A model generated the notes under the pieces. That model saw only the letters and a list, made by a program, of their open reading frames with translations. It had not been told where the DNA came from and did not search any database. From assembly GCA_016508695.1 (NCBI GenBank), contig VNKQ01000011.1:930001-994000 (forward strand): a stretch of DNA of 64,000 bases, in the 5' to 3' direction. The translations under genes and the position numbers were made by a program. Each line of letters begins with the position of its first letter. The first letter of the stretch is position 1. The stretch is from Hyphodiscus hymeniophilus. Lineage: Eukaryota > Ascomycota > Leotiomycetes > Helotiales > Hyphodiscaceae. This document shows positions 45,761 to 57,168 of this stretch, one piece after another.

Positions 45761-48345
45761 ATGTCTTACGAGAACTCCTCTGACGAAGTGGCGGATGATT
45801 ATCTGCAAGCACTTCGTGGCCTGGAGATGAATTCTCGATATGAAATCAGCAATCTAACCGTCATTGCAAAGGAAAATACAGAGCATGCGCTGGCCATAGC
45901 AGAGGCTGTCAAGACCCATATAAAACAGGTAGGAGAACATCTCTCCATCATACTAGGACCTCTAGTAGTCATTATCTTATTTGTCTGCGCGATAAGTGTG
46001 CGAAATTCTGTTCTTCTACTTACACTTTGCCAGGCGCCTCCCCATAAGAAGTTACCTGCATTTTACGTCCTCGATTCAGTTGTTAAGAATGTTGGTACGC
46101 CATATACACTGTTCTTCGGCCGCCAACTGTATGCGACCTTCATGGAAGCATATGCCTTGGTGGATAGCAGTACACGGAGGAAAATGGACGAGATGTTGAA
46201 AACATGGAAAGAGCCTGTCCCTGGGTCCATGGACACAAGATCGGTGTTTCCTCCCGAAATTACACGCCCCATTGAAAATGCTCTGATCAAGGCCAGAACA
46301 TCCGCACTGCAACTGGAACAACAGCGAACTCAACAGCAAGGCTACGGACGAGGTCGCCCCATGTCTGCTCCTTACCGCAATACCCCTACTCCCCCTGGTG
46401 CAGGTCGACCACCTCCACATCAAGCTCCTCCGGGGTATGCTGCAAACTATAACCAGCCTCAGTACCCTCCACCTAGCATCGTACAGCAAGGCTACACCCC
46501 TCCCCCTGGAGTGAACCAACAGTTTCCCTCTCCAACCTCGGCGTACTCATCCTCCTCTCCAAACCAATACGCCGCCAGTGGTCAACCGTACCCTCCAAGC
46601 ACGCAACAATACCCTCCGATCACCCAGCAATTTCCTCCGGGGGTCCAGCAGTATCCACCAGATAATCAACATTATCCTCCAAATAATCAGCCAACTCCCC
46701 TGGTTAACCTCCAACAGTATCCTCCCTCTAGCGGACAACAATATGGCAGTTATATCAATGGACATCAGACACAAGGTCTGCCACAGGTCAGTCCTCCATC
46801 ACCAGCATACAAAAGTATAACGGCTTACGAAAATGAAGCGTCCTCCCAGTCAACAGTACTCACAGCCACCCGTAGCTGCTCCGTCTTGGCAACAGCCTCA
46901 AAATCCAGGATACGGTGCTCCCGAGAGCACAGTGGATACATTGAATAGGGATATATCAGACTTGATCGCAACGTCAAAGGCAGATTTTGCAAATAATTAC
47001 TGGGATAGCAGTATACAAACAAGGCTAAAGGCATTGCTTGATTTGCAGACTATTTTGTCTAGTCAGCAGCTACCTTCAGATCAAATAGCTCTCATCAGAA
47101 ACCAGGTTACACAGCTTTCTGAAGCCGCTTACTCTTCGGTTCCCCAAGTGGCTCAACCACACCCTCTACCTCCACCTCCACCAGCTCATGTAGCGTCAGT
47201 TCAGCCTCCAGTTCAGCAGTCTTCTCTGAGCTCTTTGCTCGGGCCAGGTGCACTTGCTGCATTGTTGGCGAGACAGTCGGCTACCCCGCAGCCAGTTCGA
47301 CCTGCTGCTATTCGCTCCCCTCCTCCTCCTCCCCAAAGCCTGCAGCCTGTAATCAGTGCACCTGCGGCTACTCCGTCTACCTCGACCCCACTGCCGGACC
47401 ATAACTCCCTTCTCGAGCGATTACGAGCTGCGGGAATTCTTCAAAGTGGCACTCCATTTGCAAGTACACCAGCCCTCCCACTCAATGCCCTAGCAGGCAA
47501 ACCTCCCCCAGGGTTTCCACCATCATTTCTCGATACTCCCCCGAACGCTTCAAGGACTCCGTTAGCAGAAATTCCTAATGATGTTATTCTGAAATCCGCC
47601 TCTTTGAAGCTGTAAGTCATGCATCGTCACTGCGTATTTTTGCTAACATACCAATAGGCCGCGACCTCACCTCATATCCAGTCTGTATGAGAAACTTGGC
47701 CAACCTTGCAACCAATGTGGCCGGCGCTTCCACATCGATGAAGCAGGCAAGAAAAGAAAAGCCGCTCACCTGGACTGGCATTTCCAGTCTGCTCATCGGA
47801 TGTCGGATGCAATGCTGCGGGGTCAGCATCGTAGCTGGTATGTTGACGAACTGGTAGGTTCAAGTTCCTGGATACCTTTTTCGCACTCTCTAATCCCTCA
47901 GCAGGACTGGATTAGGTCCCGCGACATTGATCCCGACCTACCAGCACGTGAAACTAATAACGGAGCTGGGGCTACCGCTACCGATCAAAAGCTTAAGGCA
48001 ATATTCCTTCCCGTCCCGGCTGATCTTCAATTACGGAATGTCCCCTGTCCTATTTGCCAAGAACAATTCAAACAGCAGTACCTTGATGACGAGCAGGACT
48101 TCGTTTGGATGGATGCAATTAAGGTTGGAGAGAAGATTTTCCATGCAACATGTTACGAAGAGGCGTATGGTACTAAATCGCAGGCTGGGATGAAGCGGGG
48201 TACTCCTGACCCGAGTGTCTTGGGGAAGCGAAAGGCTGAGGTAATACTTGCCTCAATAATAGAGGAGTGAATGAGCTACTAATATGGGTTGTAGAATGAG
48301 CACTTTGCGCTTCGTGGAGCCAAGATTAAATCTGAGCCTGTTTAG
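45761..48345 (+). CDS. PCF11: mRNA cleavage and polyadenylation factor Pcf11
   Basis: Exons 45761-45928, 46034-46786, 46839-47611, 47658-47853, 47905-48240 and 48295-48345 give 758 aa. The CTD-interaction domain is at residues ~5-140 (DDYLQALRGLEMNSRYEISN, then KLPAFYVLDSVVKNVG and LFFGRQLYATFMEAY) and binds Ser2-phosphorylated RNA polymerase II. A Pro/Gln/Tyr-rich linker (about 180-310, QQYPP repeats) follows, then a helical patch. Two zinc-binding motifs lie near the C-terminus: CNQCGRRF...HLDWHFQSAH and CPICQEQF...HATC. Between them is the Clp1-binding WYVDELDWIRSRD. The last 51-nt exon (NEHFALRGAKIKSEPV) is the usual fungal end. Pcf11 acts in cleavage factor IA in 3'-end formation and transcription termination. 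The acceptor at 46838 (GAAG) is weak but required to keep the frame. Confidence 0.95.
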
Positions 48346-48895
48346 TACTTTGAGGCATGGACTGTGGGATACGGTGTTGAGTTGGGCATTTGACATAAAA
48401 CTTCGGGACGTCAGAGCAAGCATAGCATGGAGTTAACATACTGTAGCGGCGGCTCGGCATACCATTCAAATAAGTCTGGGATTCAAGCAATGACTGACTC
48501 ACTGCCCTCTCGCGTAAATGGACGACAATGAAACCATTCATTTTCCTGCATTCAGAAGTTACTTGTCTAGAATCTCTTACTTCTAGGACTAATACAACTC
48601 TTTCGAACCTATGTCCTTCCATCCTCCTTACGCCCTAGCCCCGTATCTCTCTATTGACCCTACTTATATTCTGATAGTCAATTTCCAGTTCAATAATAAT
48701 ACAAGTAAATCGAGGGTCTTCGGTATAAGTATTCTCCTGAACCCGGATCTCAACCCCAGATCACAAAGTTGCTAAAGCCCCGATCTTCCAGTGGTGCTGT
48801 CCAAACATACTTCTCCCATGTTTCCCACCTCGAAGCTCGGAAACAATGACTAACCTCGTACCAGGGAACTAGTCTGAGTGATTGTGTCTGAGTGA
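48346..48895. other. Intergenic downstream of PCF11
   Basis: 550 bp with the PCF11 3' UTR. Near the end, a 14-bp unit TCTGAGTGATTGTG is tandemly duplicated (about 48873-48900). No gene seen. Confidence 0.4.
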
Positions 48896-49204
48896 TTGTG
48901 CCGCATTTATTCTCTCACTGGAGCTCTCACCTCGGAAGCTACCCCGGCCCCAACCCGCACGACAGCCCACACCTCACCAGCATCTGTCAGCGTCTCAGCC
49001 AGCGCCACCTCTTCAACACCGATCCCAGCTCCTGTCAGCACGACGAAGAGCTCGAACACAAGTCGGGTCGCTTTACCAACTTCCATTCAATTCTCAAAAA
49101 GTACCACTGGGAATAGTATTGTCATATTTACTGGTGCTGCGAACAAACTGGCTGGTGTTATCCCGATACCTGCTCTTGCTGCTGGCGCTGTTCTCGTTTT
49201 GTGA
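48896..49204 (+). pseudogene. Orphan C-terminal fragment resembling a GPI-anchored wall protein
   Basis: An open frame of ~100 codons reads as Ser/Thr/Ala/Pro-rich (TSPASVSVSASATSSTPIPA). It ends with a small-residue site (TGAANKL) and a hydrophobic tail (AGVIPIPALAAGAVLVL) directly before the stop, the layout of a GPI-anchor addition signal after an O-glycosylated stalk. There is no ATG, signal peptide or Cys-rich ectodomain upstream in a splicable position that I could find. It may therefore be the last exon of a gene whose 5' part is lost or that I cannot see, or a chance frame. A 14-bp tandem duplication lies at its start. Confidence 0.35.
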
Positions 49205-51089
49205 TTGTGGAAGCGGAAACAGGAGTTGATTATTGCTAACAGGAATGGTGAAGTGATAATGGGTAACGAAATGACAGTGTGGTCGAAAATTGGGCTCTTA
49301 GTGGTTTACTGGGGCCAAGTTCTACATGTCATTAACAATGTTGATATCGGGAGGGAGATAGTAGTATTATTTATTACAGCATCATCTTTTAAGGCCAGAG
49401 GTTATGCTGGGTAGACATGTTGGTATCTCGAATTGTACGTTGGAAATGGTTGGGTCGTCAACCTGAACAATTCCTGTAACTTTGAGGTTCGACGTCGCCT
49501 TTGCCGTCCTTGATGCAGATAGATGAAGGTTTAATTGTTCTCGTTTCGCAATGGGAAAAGAACCCTGGCATACTTTCTCCAATCAAGCACTTGTACTAGG
49601 CACGGTTTCTGCTGCTTTTTCCTTCCACCACCTTGGTCCACCTGCCCAACGCTTCCAAGCCCTCCAGATCACTTGTCATCCTCGCAGCTTGTGAAATTCC
49701 ATCTCCCTTAGCGGTACCTAATACTTTGTACGGGTACTGAAAGATATTGGGTTTGCACGACAACATAGGTGCTCATGGTCATTCCCTCAAGCCTGGCCAG
49801 CGCATAGAGAGCTACCGTATGAGCCGCATCAGTTGCCATACCCTGTTCGCAACATCAACAACCAACTATTCCATGAATTCCGGAACAACTGAAACACGAT
49901 CCTCTTGGCAGAACCTCTGAAGGGGCACTTCGCAGGATGTGTCGGAGTATGAGATACTCTATATCACACAGGGGTTGATAAGATTGGTGTATACCTAAAG
50001 ATTGCAAGACAGATACAGTGGCGTTGGAGCTTCCTGGAGAGCGGCTTTGCTGTGGGACGTAGGATGAGAATACGGACCCTGCTTACCGAAAGTCGACTCT
50101 TGGCTTCAATTGGAAAGAATAATCTACCTAAGGACATGTCTCTGGATCCACGGCGCCTGATAGGTAGGTAGTTTCACGAAGTAAAATTTGGGCCCTGCAC
50201 CTTTCCTATAGGTTTCGTGGATTTCAGCCAGGTGGAGTGTAAGACTAGACAAGCTAGATCCGTGTCTTCTAGACTAGCATCAGAGGACAGGCGGAGGGTA
50301 GTGAATGAGTATTGGATGGAGGCATGAGTACGTTCAGAAAGAGCGACTGAAGCATCGTACAGCATGCACTTGGGATCATGCCTGCTGAGGTTGGTGAATT
50401 TTGATTGAAACTCATAGGGAATGATCATCAGTAGTTACACTGAACAGATGAAATAGAGCGTCATCCACCACGTGGTATCAGTCTGCCGCTCACCCTTTTC
50501 CCCATGCGGTCGTCATCTAGAGACATAGCTAGCCGGAGATGATAAGGCTGAGGTCGCCATTTTCCGACGCCGCAGCAGCCTGAATAGCCAATGCGGTTAC
50601 GAATTCTGCTCCCCCATCCCGTCACCAGCGCCATCAATCAAGAAGGCAATTCGATTATCCGGCAATATGCGTAGCGGAGCTGATGGTAAGAAGGGACGTC
50701 GCCAGATGCATACATACCGTCAAACGGATCTCACCAAAGGAACTGGTGGAATGGTTTGGTCGTCCATTGATGATTGGAACGGATATAAGTCCTAATAATA
50801 AGTACACTGTTGCACCACACCAGTGGTGGTAGGTAGGGAAGTGAGGGACAGTACGTAAGCTAGCCTGCGGGTGTATCCATCCATCCCTTCTATTTACCCG
50901 GAACCCCCACTATCTTCATCTACCATAATAACCGTGAGGGTTGGCACCAGTCTGAGTCTTTTCCATTGTCAAGATATCAGGTCTCTGGTCAATCAATTGT
51001 TGAAAGCCATATTTTCACCAAAGGTTCTATTTTGAGTTTAATACAGTCTTCTTCTATCTAGTAACCAGGAAAGGAAAGCCACCCACACG
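49205..51089. other. Gene-poor region upstream of the dehydrogenase
   Basis: About 1.9 kb without a supported gene. It includes the promoter of the gene at 51090. Minus frames 49382-49582 and 50174-50428 have no recognisable family. Confidence 0.4.
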
Positions 51090-52318
51090 ATGGCCTCTCC
51101 TTATCAATGCCGTTGGGGCATCTTAGCAACAGGCGGAATTGCCACCAGTATGTTCGCTGCTCCCTTGCGAGACACGAGCTGACCCCTTCCAGCATTCACA
51201 CGAGACCTCCTCACAAACCCTGCAAGCCGCGAAGTTAGTGACATACAGCACATTGTTGTGGCAGCAGCCTCTTCTTCCTCCGCCTCACGAGCAACGGATT
51301 TTCTGCACGATGTCAAAGCACCCAGCGAAGCAAAAGCCTACGGCTCCTATGCTGAACTCGTCGCAGACCCCAACGTCGATATCATCTACGTCGCAACGCC
51401 CCATTCCCACCATTTCCAAAACACAATGCTGGCCCTCGAAGCTGGGAAAAATGTTCTGTGCGAGAAAGCATTCACCGTCAACGCAAAACAAGCAAGGAAG
51501 TTGGTCGAGACTGCCAAGGCAAAGAATCTGTTCTTGATGGAAGCTGTGTGGACGAGGTACTTTCCGATCAGTATCAAGATTCGCGAGATGGTGACCTCGG
51601 GGGCGATTGGGAAAGTACATCGTGTTACTGCGGATAACTCATTTGGCACTGCGGCTGAGGATGGTAGTTTGGACTTCGATGATGGGCATCGAATGGTGAA
51701 CATGGAGCTCGCAGGTGGTGCACTCTTGGATCTGGGCATATATTCCTTGACTTGGGTTTACCAGATCTTGTATCACTGCCAGCCCAAACCCCGATCTGCA
51801 CCGAAAGTCGTGGCTGCGGTAAACAAATACGAGAAGACGGGTGCTGATGAGATGACTAGTATGATCTTGCAGTGGGAGGAGAATGCTAGTATGGGCATTG
51901 CGACCACGACATTGAGGGTTGCGACGCAGCCTGATGGTGACAGCCCTGCAAGTGGACCTGCGGTGAGAATCCAGGGCACTAAGGGGAGATCCAAGTGTTT
52001 GGCCCAATTTATAGACCGACCATGTATCGCGTGATCAAAGCTGGAGGAGAAAGGGGTATATTTGAGGAGGTGCAGTGTCCAATTCCGACTGATCCTGAGA
52101 AGGAAGGGTGGGGTCATGGCATGTTTTGGGAGGCAGATGAGGCAGCGAGGTGTCTGAGAGATGGGAAGTTGGAGAGTGAGACTTTGAGTTGGGAGGAGAG
52201 TGTGGTTATTATGGATACCATGGACGAGGTTAGGAAGCAGGGGAATTTAACATACCCGGAGTTGATCGAGACCGCTCTTTTTGATGCGAAGAGTCCCCTT
52301 AATACTGGAAATGCATAG
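51090..52318 (+). pseudogene. Gfo/Idh/MocA dehydrogenase (dihydrodiol / D-xylose dehydrogenase type) with one-base frameshift
   Basis: Exons 51090-51147 and 51193-52318. The N-terminal NAD(P)-binding motif WGILATGGIATTFTRDLL is assembled across the 45-bp intron. Then come DIIYVATPHSHHFQ, EAGKNVLCEKAFTVNAKQA, FLMEAVWTRYFP and AGGALLDLGIYSLTW, all hallmarks of dimeric dihydrodiol dehydrogenase/NADP-linked D-xylose 1-dehydrogenase of the Gfo/Idh/MocA family (EKA contains the catalytic lysine). The frame breaks at the G-run 51983-51986: before it the protein reads VRIQGTKG, after it EIQVFGPIYRP in another frame through to the stop at 52318. Total coding length is one base short of a multiple of three. 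So either the strain's gene is inactivated (truncated with ~15 foreign residues, stop at 52034) or the base call is wrong. It is the last gene before the AT-rich block. Confidence 0.85.
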
Positions 52319-52612
52319 GTTTATTAGCAGAAAAATACTATCTTTCAGCTATTGTACTATTACACCGGGGGTAAACTATCCCCTAAGCTACCTACTGAGC
52401 TCGTGCACACCCTGCCTGAGGCAATATCATGCCTGGCGCTCAGGTTAAGCGAGTAGTTTAGACTAATTATAGGGGTTTATTCTTAAGTACTAATTACTCT
52501 ATTGTTTCTATCTCTGAAATATTAATCCTAGTAACCCCCTTATTTAATTAAAGTTATAATAAAGTATTTACTTTTAGAAAGATTTATTTATACTTAATTT
52601 TAGTAATTTAAG

Positions 52613-52750
52613 GCACGGGCTATAACAACTTGCCTCCCGGCTAAAATAACTTTTCAGGGGTGTACTTAATACCCTCGCTTAACTATAGTAATTTGTATAC
52701 GTATATAAGGCTAAACTATATACCTTACTAAATATTAATTTATCCTTATT
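52613..52750 (+). mobile_element. Orphan end of a transposon related to the 57169-57876 element
   Basis: The sequence beginning GGCACGGGCTATAACAACTT matches, in inverted orientation, roughly 57753-57876 for about 140 bp with scattered transitions. No partner end of its own is visible nearby, so it is either a truncated copy or one end of an older, disrupted copy. Confidence 0.6.
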
Positions 52751-52801
52751 ATTCTTAACTTTACTCTAGCCTTTAAAATAGAATTACTAAATACTTGTAG
52801 T

Positions 52802-52824
52802 CCCCCCCCCCCACCCTCCCCTTA
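52802..52824 (+). repeat. Poly-C / C-rich tract
   Basis: A run of about 12 C followed by CACCCTCCCC, striking in otherwise AT-rich DNA. Confidence 0.9.
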
Positions 52825-52893
52825 GCCATTAGAGTAGTATAATTCGATAGTTACTTGGCCTACCTTATTATCACACAATTTAGGGGCGTAACT

Positions 52894-53653
52894 TAGGGGC
52901 CCACTACTAAGTGTTTGACCAGGGCTGGCCATGTTTAATATAAGGCTAAACTATATATTATATAAAAGTTAGGGTTTAACCCGGGTCAACCAAATTTAGC
53001 TAAATTAGTACTAGTTTAATTAAAGTTAATAATAAGCTTAGTTTTAGCTTAATTAGTGCTGATTATTGATAGTCACGTGACTTAGAAGGTCACGTGATTT
53101 TCATTTAAACATAGTTTTTAAGTTATATTATTAGTTATATAAGTAAAGCTATATTAGTATATATTATAGGATCTAAGTATAACTTAAAATAAGCTATTTT
53201 AGTTTAGTTTATAATTAAGGAAAGTGCGATTAAGAGTGACTTCCTTAATTAAATTGAGTTTAAAATTTTTGATTAAGCTATAACTAGCCCAATTTCAACG
53301 CTAAAATTAAGCGAGTTAGAAATTCGGCTAAATTAGGGAAAACACTACTAGGACGTCTAGCTACTAACCTAAATAGGCTAGACTATATTAAAAAAATTCT
53401 AAAAAAAAGATTTTTTTCAAAATTTATTTAAACCGGATTCAATCTAGGTTAACTTAACTAACTAGTTTAACCCGTTTCGCAGATTAAACTTTAAATTTTT
53501 ACTTATTTATTAATAATATTATAATTAGCTATAGTTAACCCCGGCTAACCTTGGTTAACCCTGGCTAACCCTAGTTTAATCTAAAAATAATTTCTAACTT
53601 AATTATAAGTAAATTTGGTTAGCCCTGGTCAAACACATATACTAGTGCCCCTA
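52894..53653. mobile_element. 760-bp inverted-repeat element flanked by TA
   Basis: The ends are imperfect inverted repeats of about 40 bp. The left end (52894-52936) contains GTGTTTGACCAGGGCT and the right end (53611-53653) its complement, with GGGGC/GCCCC at the extreme ends and TA immediately outside on both sides. A TA duplication and a size of 760 bp fit a non-autonomous Tc1/mariner-like element (MITE). The interior holds two TCACGTGA palindromes near 53073-53098 and a degenerate tandem GGYTAACC array at about 53527-53578. No coding potential. Confidence 0.6.
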
Positions 53654-53918
53654 TAGTATTTAAGTATTATTACTAAGTTACTTTAGTATAAAAAAAAAGA
53701 ATAAAAAATGGTTATAAAAGATTACTTAATATTTCCTTAGATTACTAATAGATTATTCGCTACTTTAACTACTTAGACTATATATAGTATTTATATAAGT
53801 AATAAAGGCATAAGTAAGTATTTTTTACTTATTAGATTTTAAACTACTAAAACTAAAAGAAAGAGAATTAATATATCAAGAAGTAAGACTTTAATTATTA
53901 TTATTATTCTTATATTAA

Positions 53919-56756
53919 GGGTTAAGCTATTTCAACTCTACTCCCAGCTATTTTAAGGGACGAGCTATTTTAACTCTAATGCCGGCTATTTCAACTCTAC
54001 TAGTCCTAGATCGTTTTTATACTTGCGTATATCTAGTAAGCTTTACTTACTATATAAATTTATATACGCGTAAGAGTATATAATATATACTATTATATTA
54101 ACTTATTAAAATTATAATTTAGATTTAACTTATACTTACTATCTTATATATAACCCTTAAAAGGTTTTATTATTATAACTTTAACCTCTTATATTACTTT
54201 CCTTTATAGTATATCTCTTATAGTAACTATTATATCTTTAAAGTAATTATCTTTATATATAAAAGAAATCCCCCTTATATAACCCCTCTCTTTTTTTATA
54301 CTTAGTTTATATTAATTAATATACTTCTTTACTATTTATATTATTATAAGAATAATAAAACTATCTCGATTTAGCCTAGAATAAATAATAAATACTAGTC
54401 TAATAAGAGACTTAAGTTACTTAAGGATTATAAGGGCTAAAAAGGGGGGAGTTTAAAGGCTAAAGGTAATCGTCGAATATTCGATTTAATAATACGTAAT
54501 ACCTCTCTTAGTATATTATAGGGTTTACTTTTCCCTTATATATATATAAGGTTAAGAACTAGTCTTAAAACCTCTAGTATAAAAAAGGAATTAAGAGTAT
54601 TAGTTATAAGTCTATTATAATACTAATAATAATATATATTAGTTAATAAGATTACTTCTTTATTAGATTTATACTCTTATATTATATAAAAACAAGGTAA
54701 GCTAAGTAACTCGAATTATATATTAATAAGTAAGGGGAGAGAGACTACTCGCAAGTAACTTAGTATACTCTAAGAGTATTTTCTTTAATACAAAACTATA
54801 AACTAATTAAAGAATTATAGCGAAAAAAAGTATATTAACTTATATCTTTAGCTATAGTTTCTATTAAGCTAATATTATTATTATACTTTAATATTATAAA
54901 TCCTAAAAGTATTATTAGTATATAAAGACACCTTTTAAGTCTTTATTCCCTCGTTATAAGTATAACTTAAGTATTATATAATAACCTTTAATAGGACTTA
55001 TAATAGTTACTTTAAAGTAATAATATTAATTAACTTAGTATATAATAGTTTTTTTCTTTTATAAGTATAACTAAGTCCCTTTATAATAACTTATAACTTA
55101 AAGAAGAGAAGTAACTCTTATTTCTTTTAACTTATTATTATACTTCTTTAAACTTATATTAGATTATAATACATTTAGGCCCTAAAGAATAATTAAAATA
55201 AAGAATACTTTTTTACCTTATTATTCTAGTCTTTAATTAGACTTAGAAAGAATTTCTTAATTTTAGTTAATATATTTATATTTATATATTATTTATAAGG
55301 AATATAACTTAGTTATAAGAATTATATATTAATATACTTTATTAGAGCTAGTTCTCTATTAGTTATTATAAAAACTAATTCTTTAATTATATTTTAGATT
55401 ATAATATTATAAAGTTATTATAATACTTATTTATAATTAACCTTTTTTTTAGTTAAAAAAAAACTACTCTTACTTAAATAGCCTTATTATTCCCTATTAT
55501 TATATATATATTAAATAATAATATATTAAATTAGTTTATTTTATAAGTATAATTAAGTAAAAGAATATTAGAATACTACTTTTATAAGTCGAGAGAAGAG
55601 GGGTATAAGAAAAAGAGTTAAGTTAATATATTAGTTAAAGGGTTTATATTAAATATAAGGTTAAAGCTACTCTCTTAAAGTTCTTAGTAAATCGTTAGTA
55701 TTATACTTAGAAGAACCTTTACTAATATACTTTAAGTAGCTATTCTATTAAAGTAAGCTTATTAAACTAATAAAGACGTATCGCTTATATAAGGTTTAAG
55801 ATATTCTTTTAAGAGAATATAATTATAAGTTTCTCTCGTTAAATAATTACTAATATTAATATATTATTAAGACTTATAATAGTTAAGTTCTTAACCTAAG
55901 TAGTTATCTTTAGGTTTAAAGTAGTAATTTAGTAGGCAAAATAGGTAGGCAAAAGGTATTATAAATAGCTTATAGTTATATATTCTTTCTAATACTATTA
56001 GTTCTTATTATTCCGAGATAATATCTTTTTATAATATAACTTTTATCTTATAATCGTACTTCTTACTACAAGTACTTTTGTATTACTTCGATTTGTATAT
56101 TATAAGGTTCTTAGGCTTTAATTATAACTTACTGAATTAATTGTAAGTATATATAATTTACTTTAGTTTAATATTATATTTAAAGAGAATATACTTATTA
56201 GCTTTAATATACTATTTAATAGTAGTAACTATAATAAAAAGATTAGTATAAACTATTATAATGAGAGGGGGGCCTATAAGTCTTAGATGCGTTTATTATA
56301 AAGATTATAAGTTAATAAAAATATATTAATTTTAATAAGTAATATAAATTATACTTACCCTTATATATAAAATAGTATAAGGAAGCGAGCTTACTAGGTA
56401 TACCCCCGAAGAGTTAAAATAGCTGGTATTAGAGTTAAAATAGCTCGTCCCTATTTTAACTCTAAGAGGTATACTTAATAAATATATATGCCTAGAGATA
56501 CTTTCTTTACTAAAATATAGTGGGTTAGAGTTAGTAGTTAGGGTTAGTTTCCGGGGGTTAAGAGGCTATAATACTCCCTTATATAAATATATCTTATATA
56601 TCTTTATCTCTAAAGTAAAAAGAGTATATTAAAGTAGTAAATAACTTTAATATTCTTATATAGTTTATTAGATTTATATAAGTACTTAAGTATAAATTAC
56701 TAATAAGGATTAGTAAAGTTAAAATAGCCGGGAGTAGAGTTGAAATAGCTTAACCC
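53919..56756. mobile_element. Short inverted-repeat element interrupted by a nested element
   Basis: The terminal inverted repeats are 38 bp and match at 37 positions: left 53919-53956 starts GGGTTAAGCTATTTCAACTC; right 56719-56756 is its complement. Immediately outside is an 8-bp direct repeat TATATTAA at 53911-53918 and 56757-56764, a target-site duplication. Removing the nested element leaves only about 335 bp, so this outer element is a MITE-like, non-autonomous transposon. An 8-bp duplication is the size made by hAT or P-type transposases; the superfamily is not proven. Confidence 0.75.
53957..56451. mobile_element. 2.5-kb DNA transposon nested in the outer element
   Basis: It starts GGGACGAGCTATTTTAACTC and ends with the complement, with inverted repeats of about 43 bp. 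It is bracketed by the 8-bp direct repeat TATTTTAA (53949-53956 and 56452-56459), which is one copy of the outer element's own terminal sequence duplicated on insertion. It is therefore younger than the outer element. A length of 2.5 kb could have held a transposase gene, but heavy C-to-T/G-to-A decay leaves no readable frame. Its left 0.5 kb (about 54030-54560) is homologous to 57220-57735. Confidence 0.75.
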
Positions 56757-57168
56757 TATATTAATAAGTATTAATTCCCAGAGTATAATTGATAGAATTA
56801 ATAAAATTATTAATCTTTAATATAATTTAAATAATAATTTTTAATTACTTTAATTTCTATATAAAAATTAATATTAATTAATTAAAAACTTAGTATTAAA
56901 TATACCTTATAATTATAACTCTAGCCAAATACTTAACGAAAATACTTATTGTAAAATAACTAAGTATATTAAAGAATATTAATAAAGATTAAAACGTAAG
57001 AGTATATATAATATTAGTAATACTAATTATTATATAATATAATAGAATTCTTAAAGTAATAACTATTAGATTTTCTAATTATTAAAGAAAATAAATAACC
57101 AAAGTAAAGCTAATCTTATTAAGTATTAATATTATAAGTAAGACTATAAAAATAACGAGAAAAAGTAA

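Noticed and set aside
53073..53098. Paired TCACGTGA as centromere (CDEI-like) elements
   Set aside because: They lie inside a small transposon-like element, and filamentous ascomycetes have regional rather than point centromeres.
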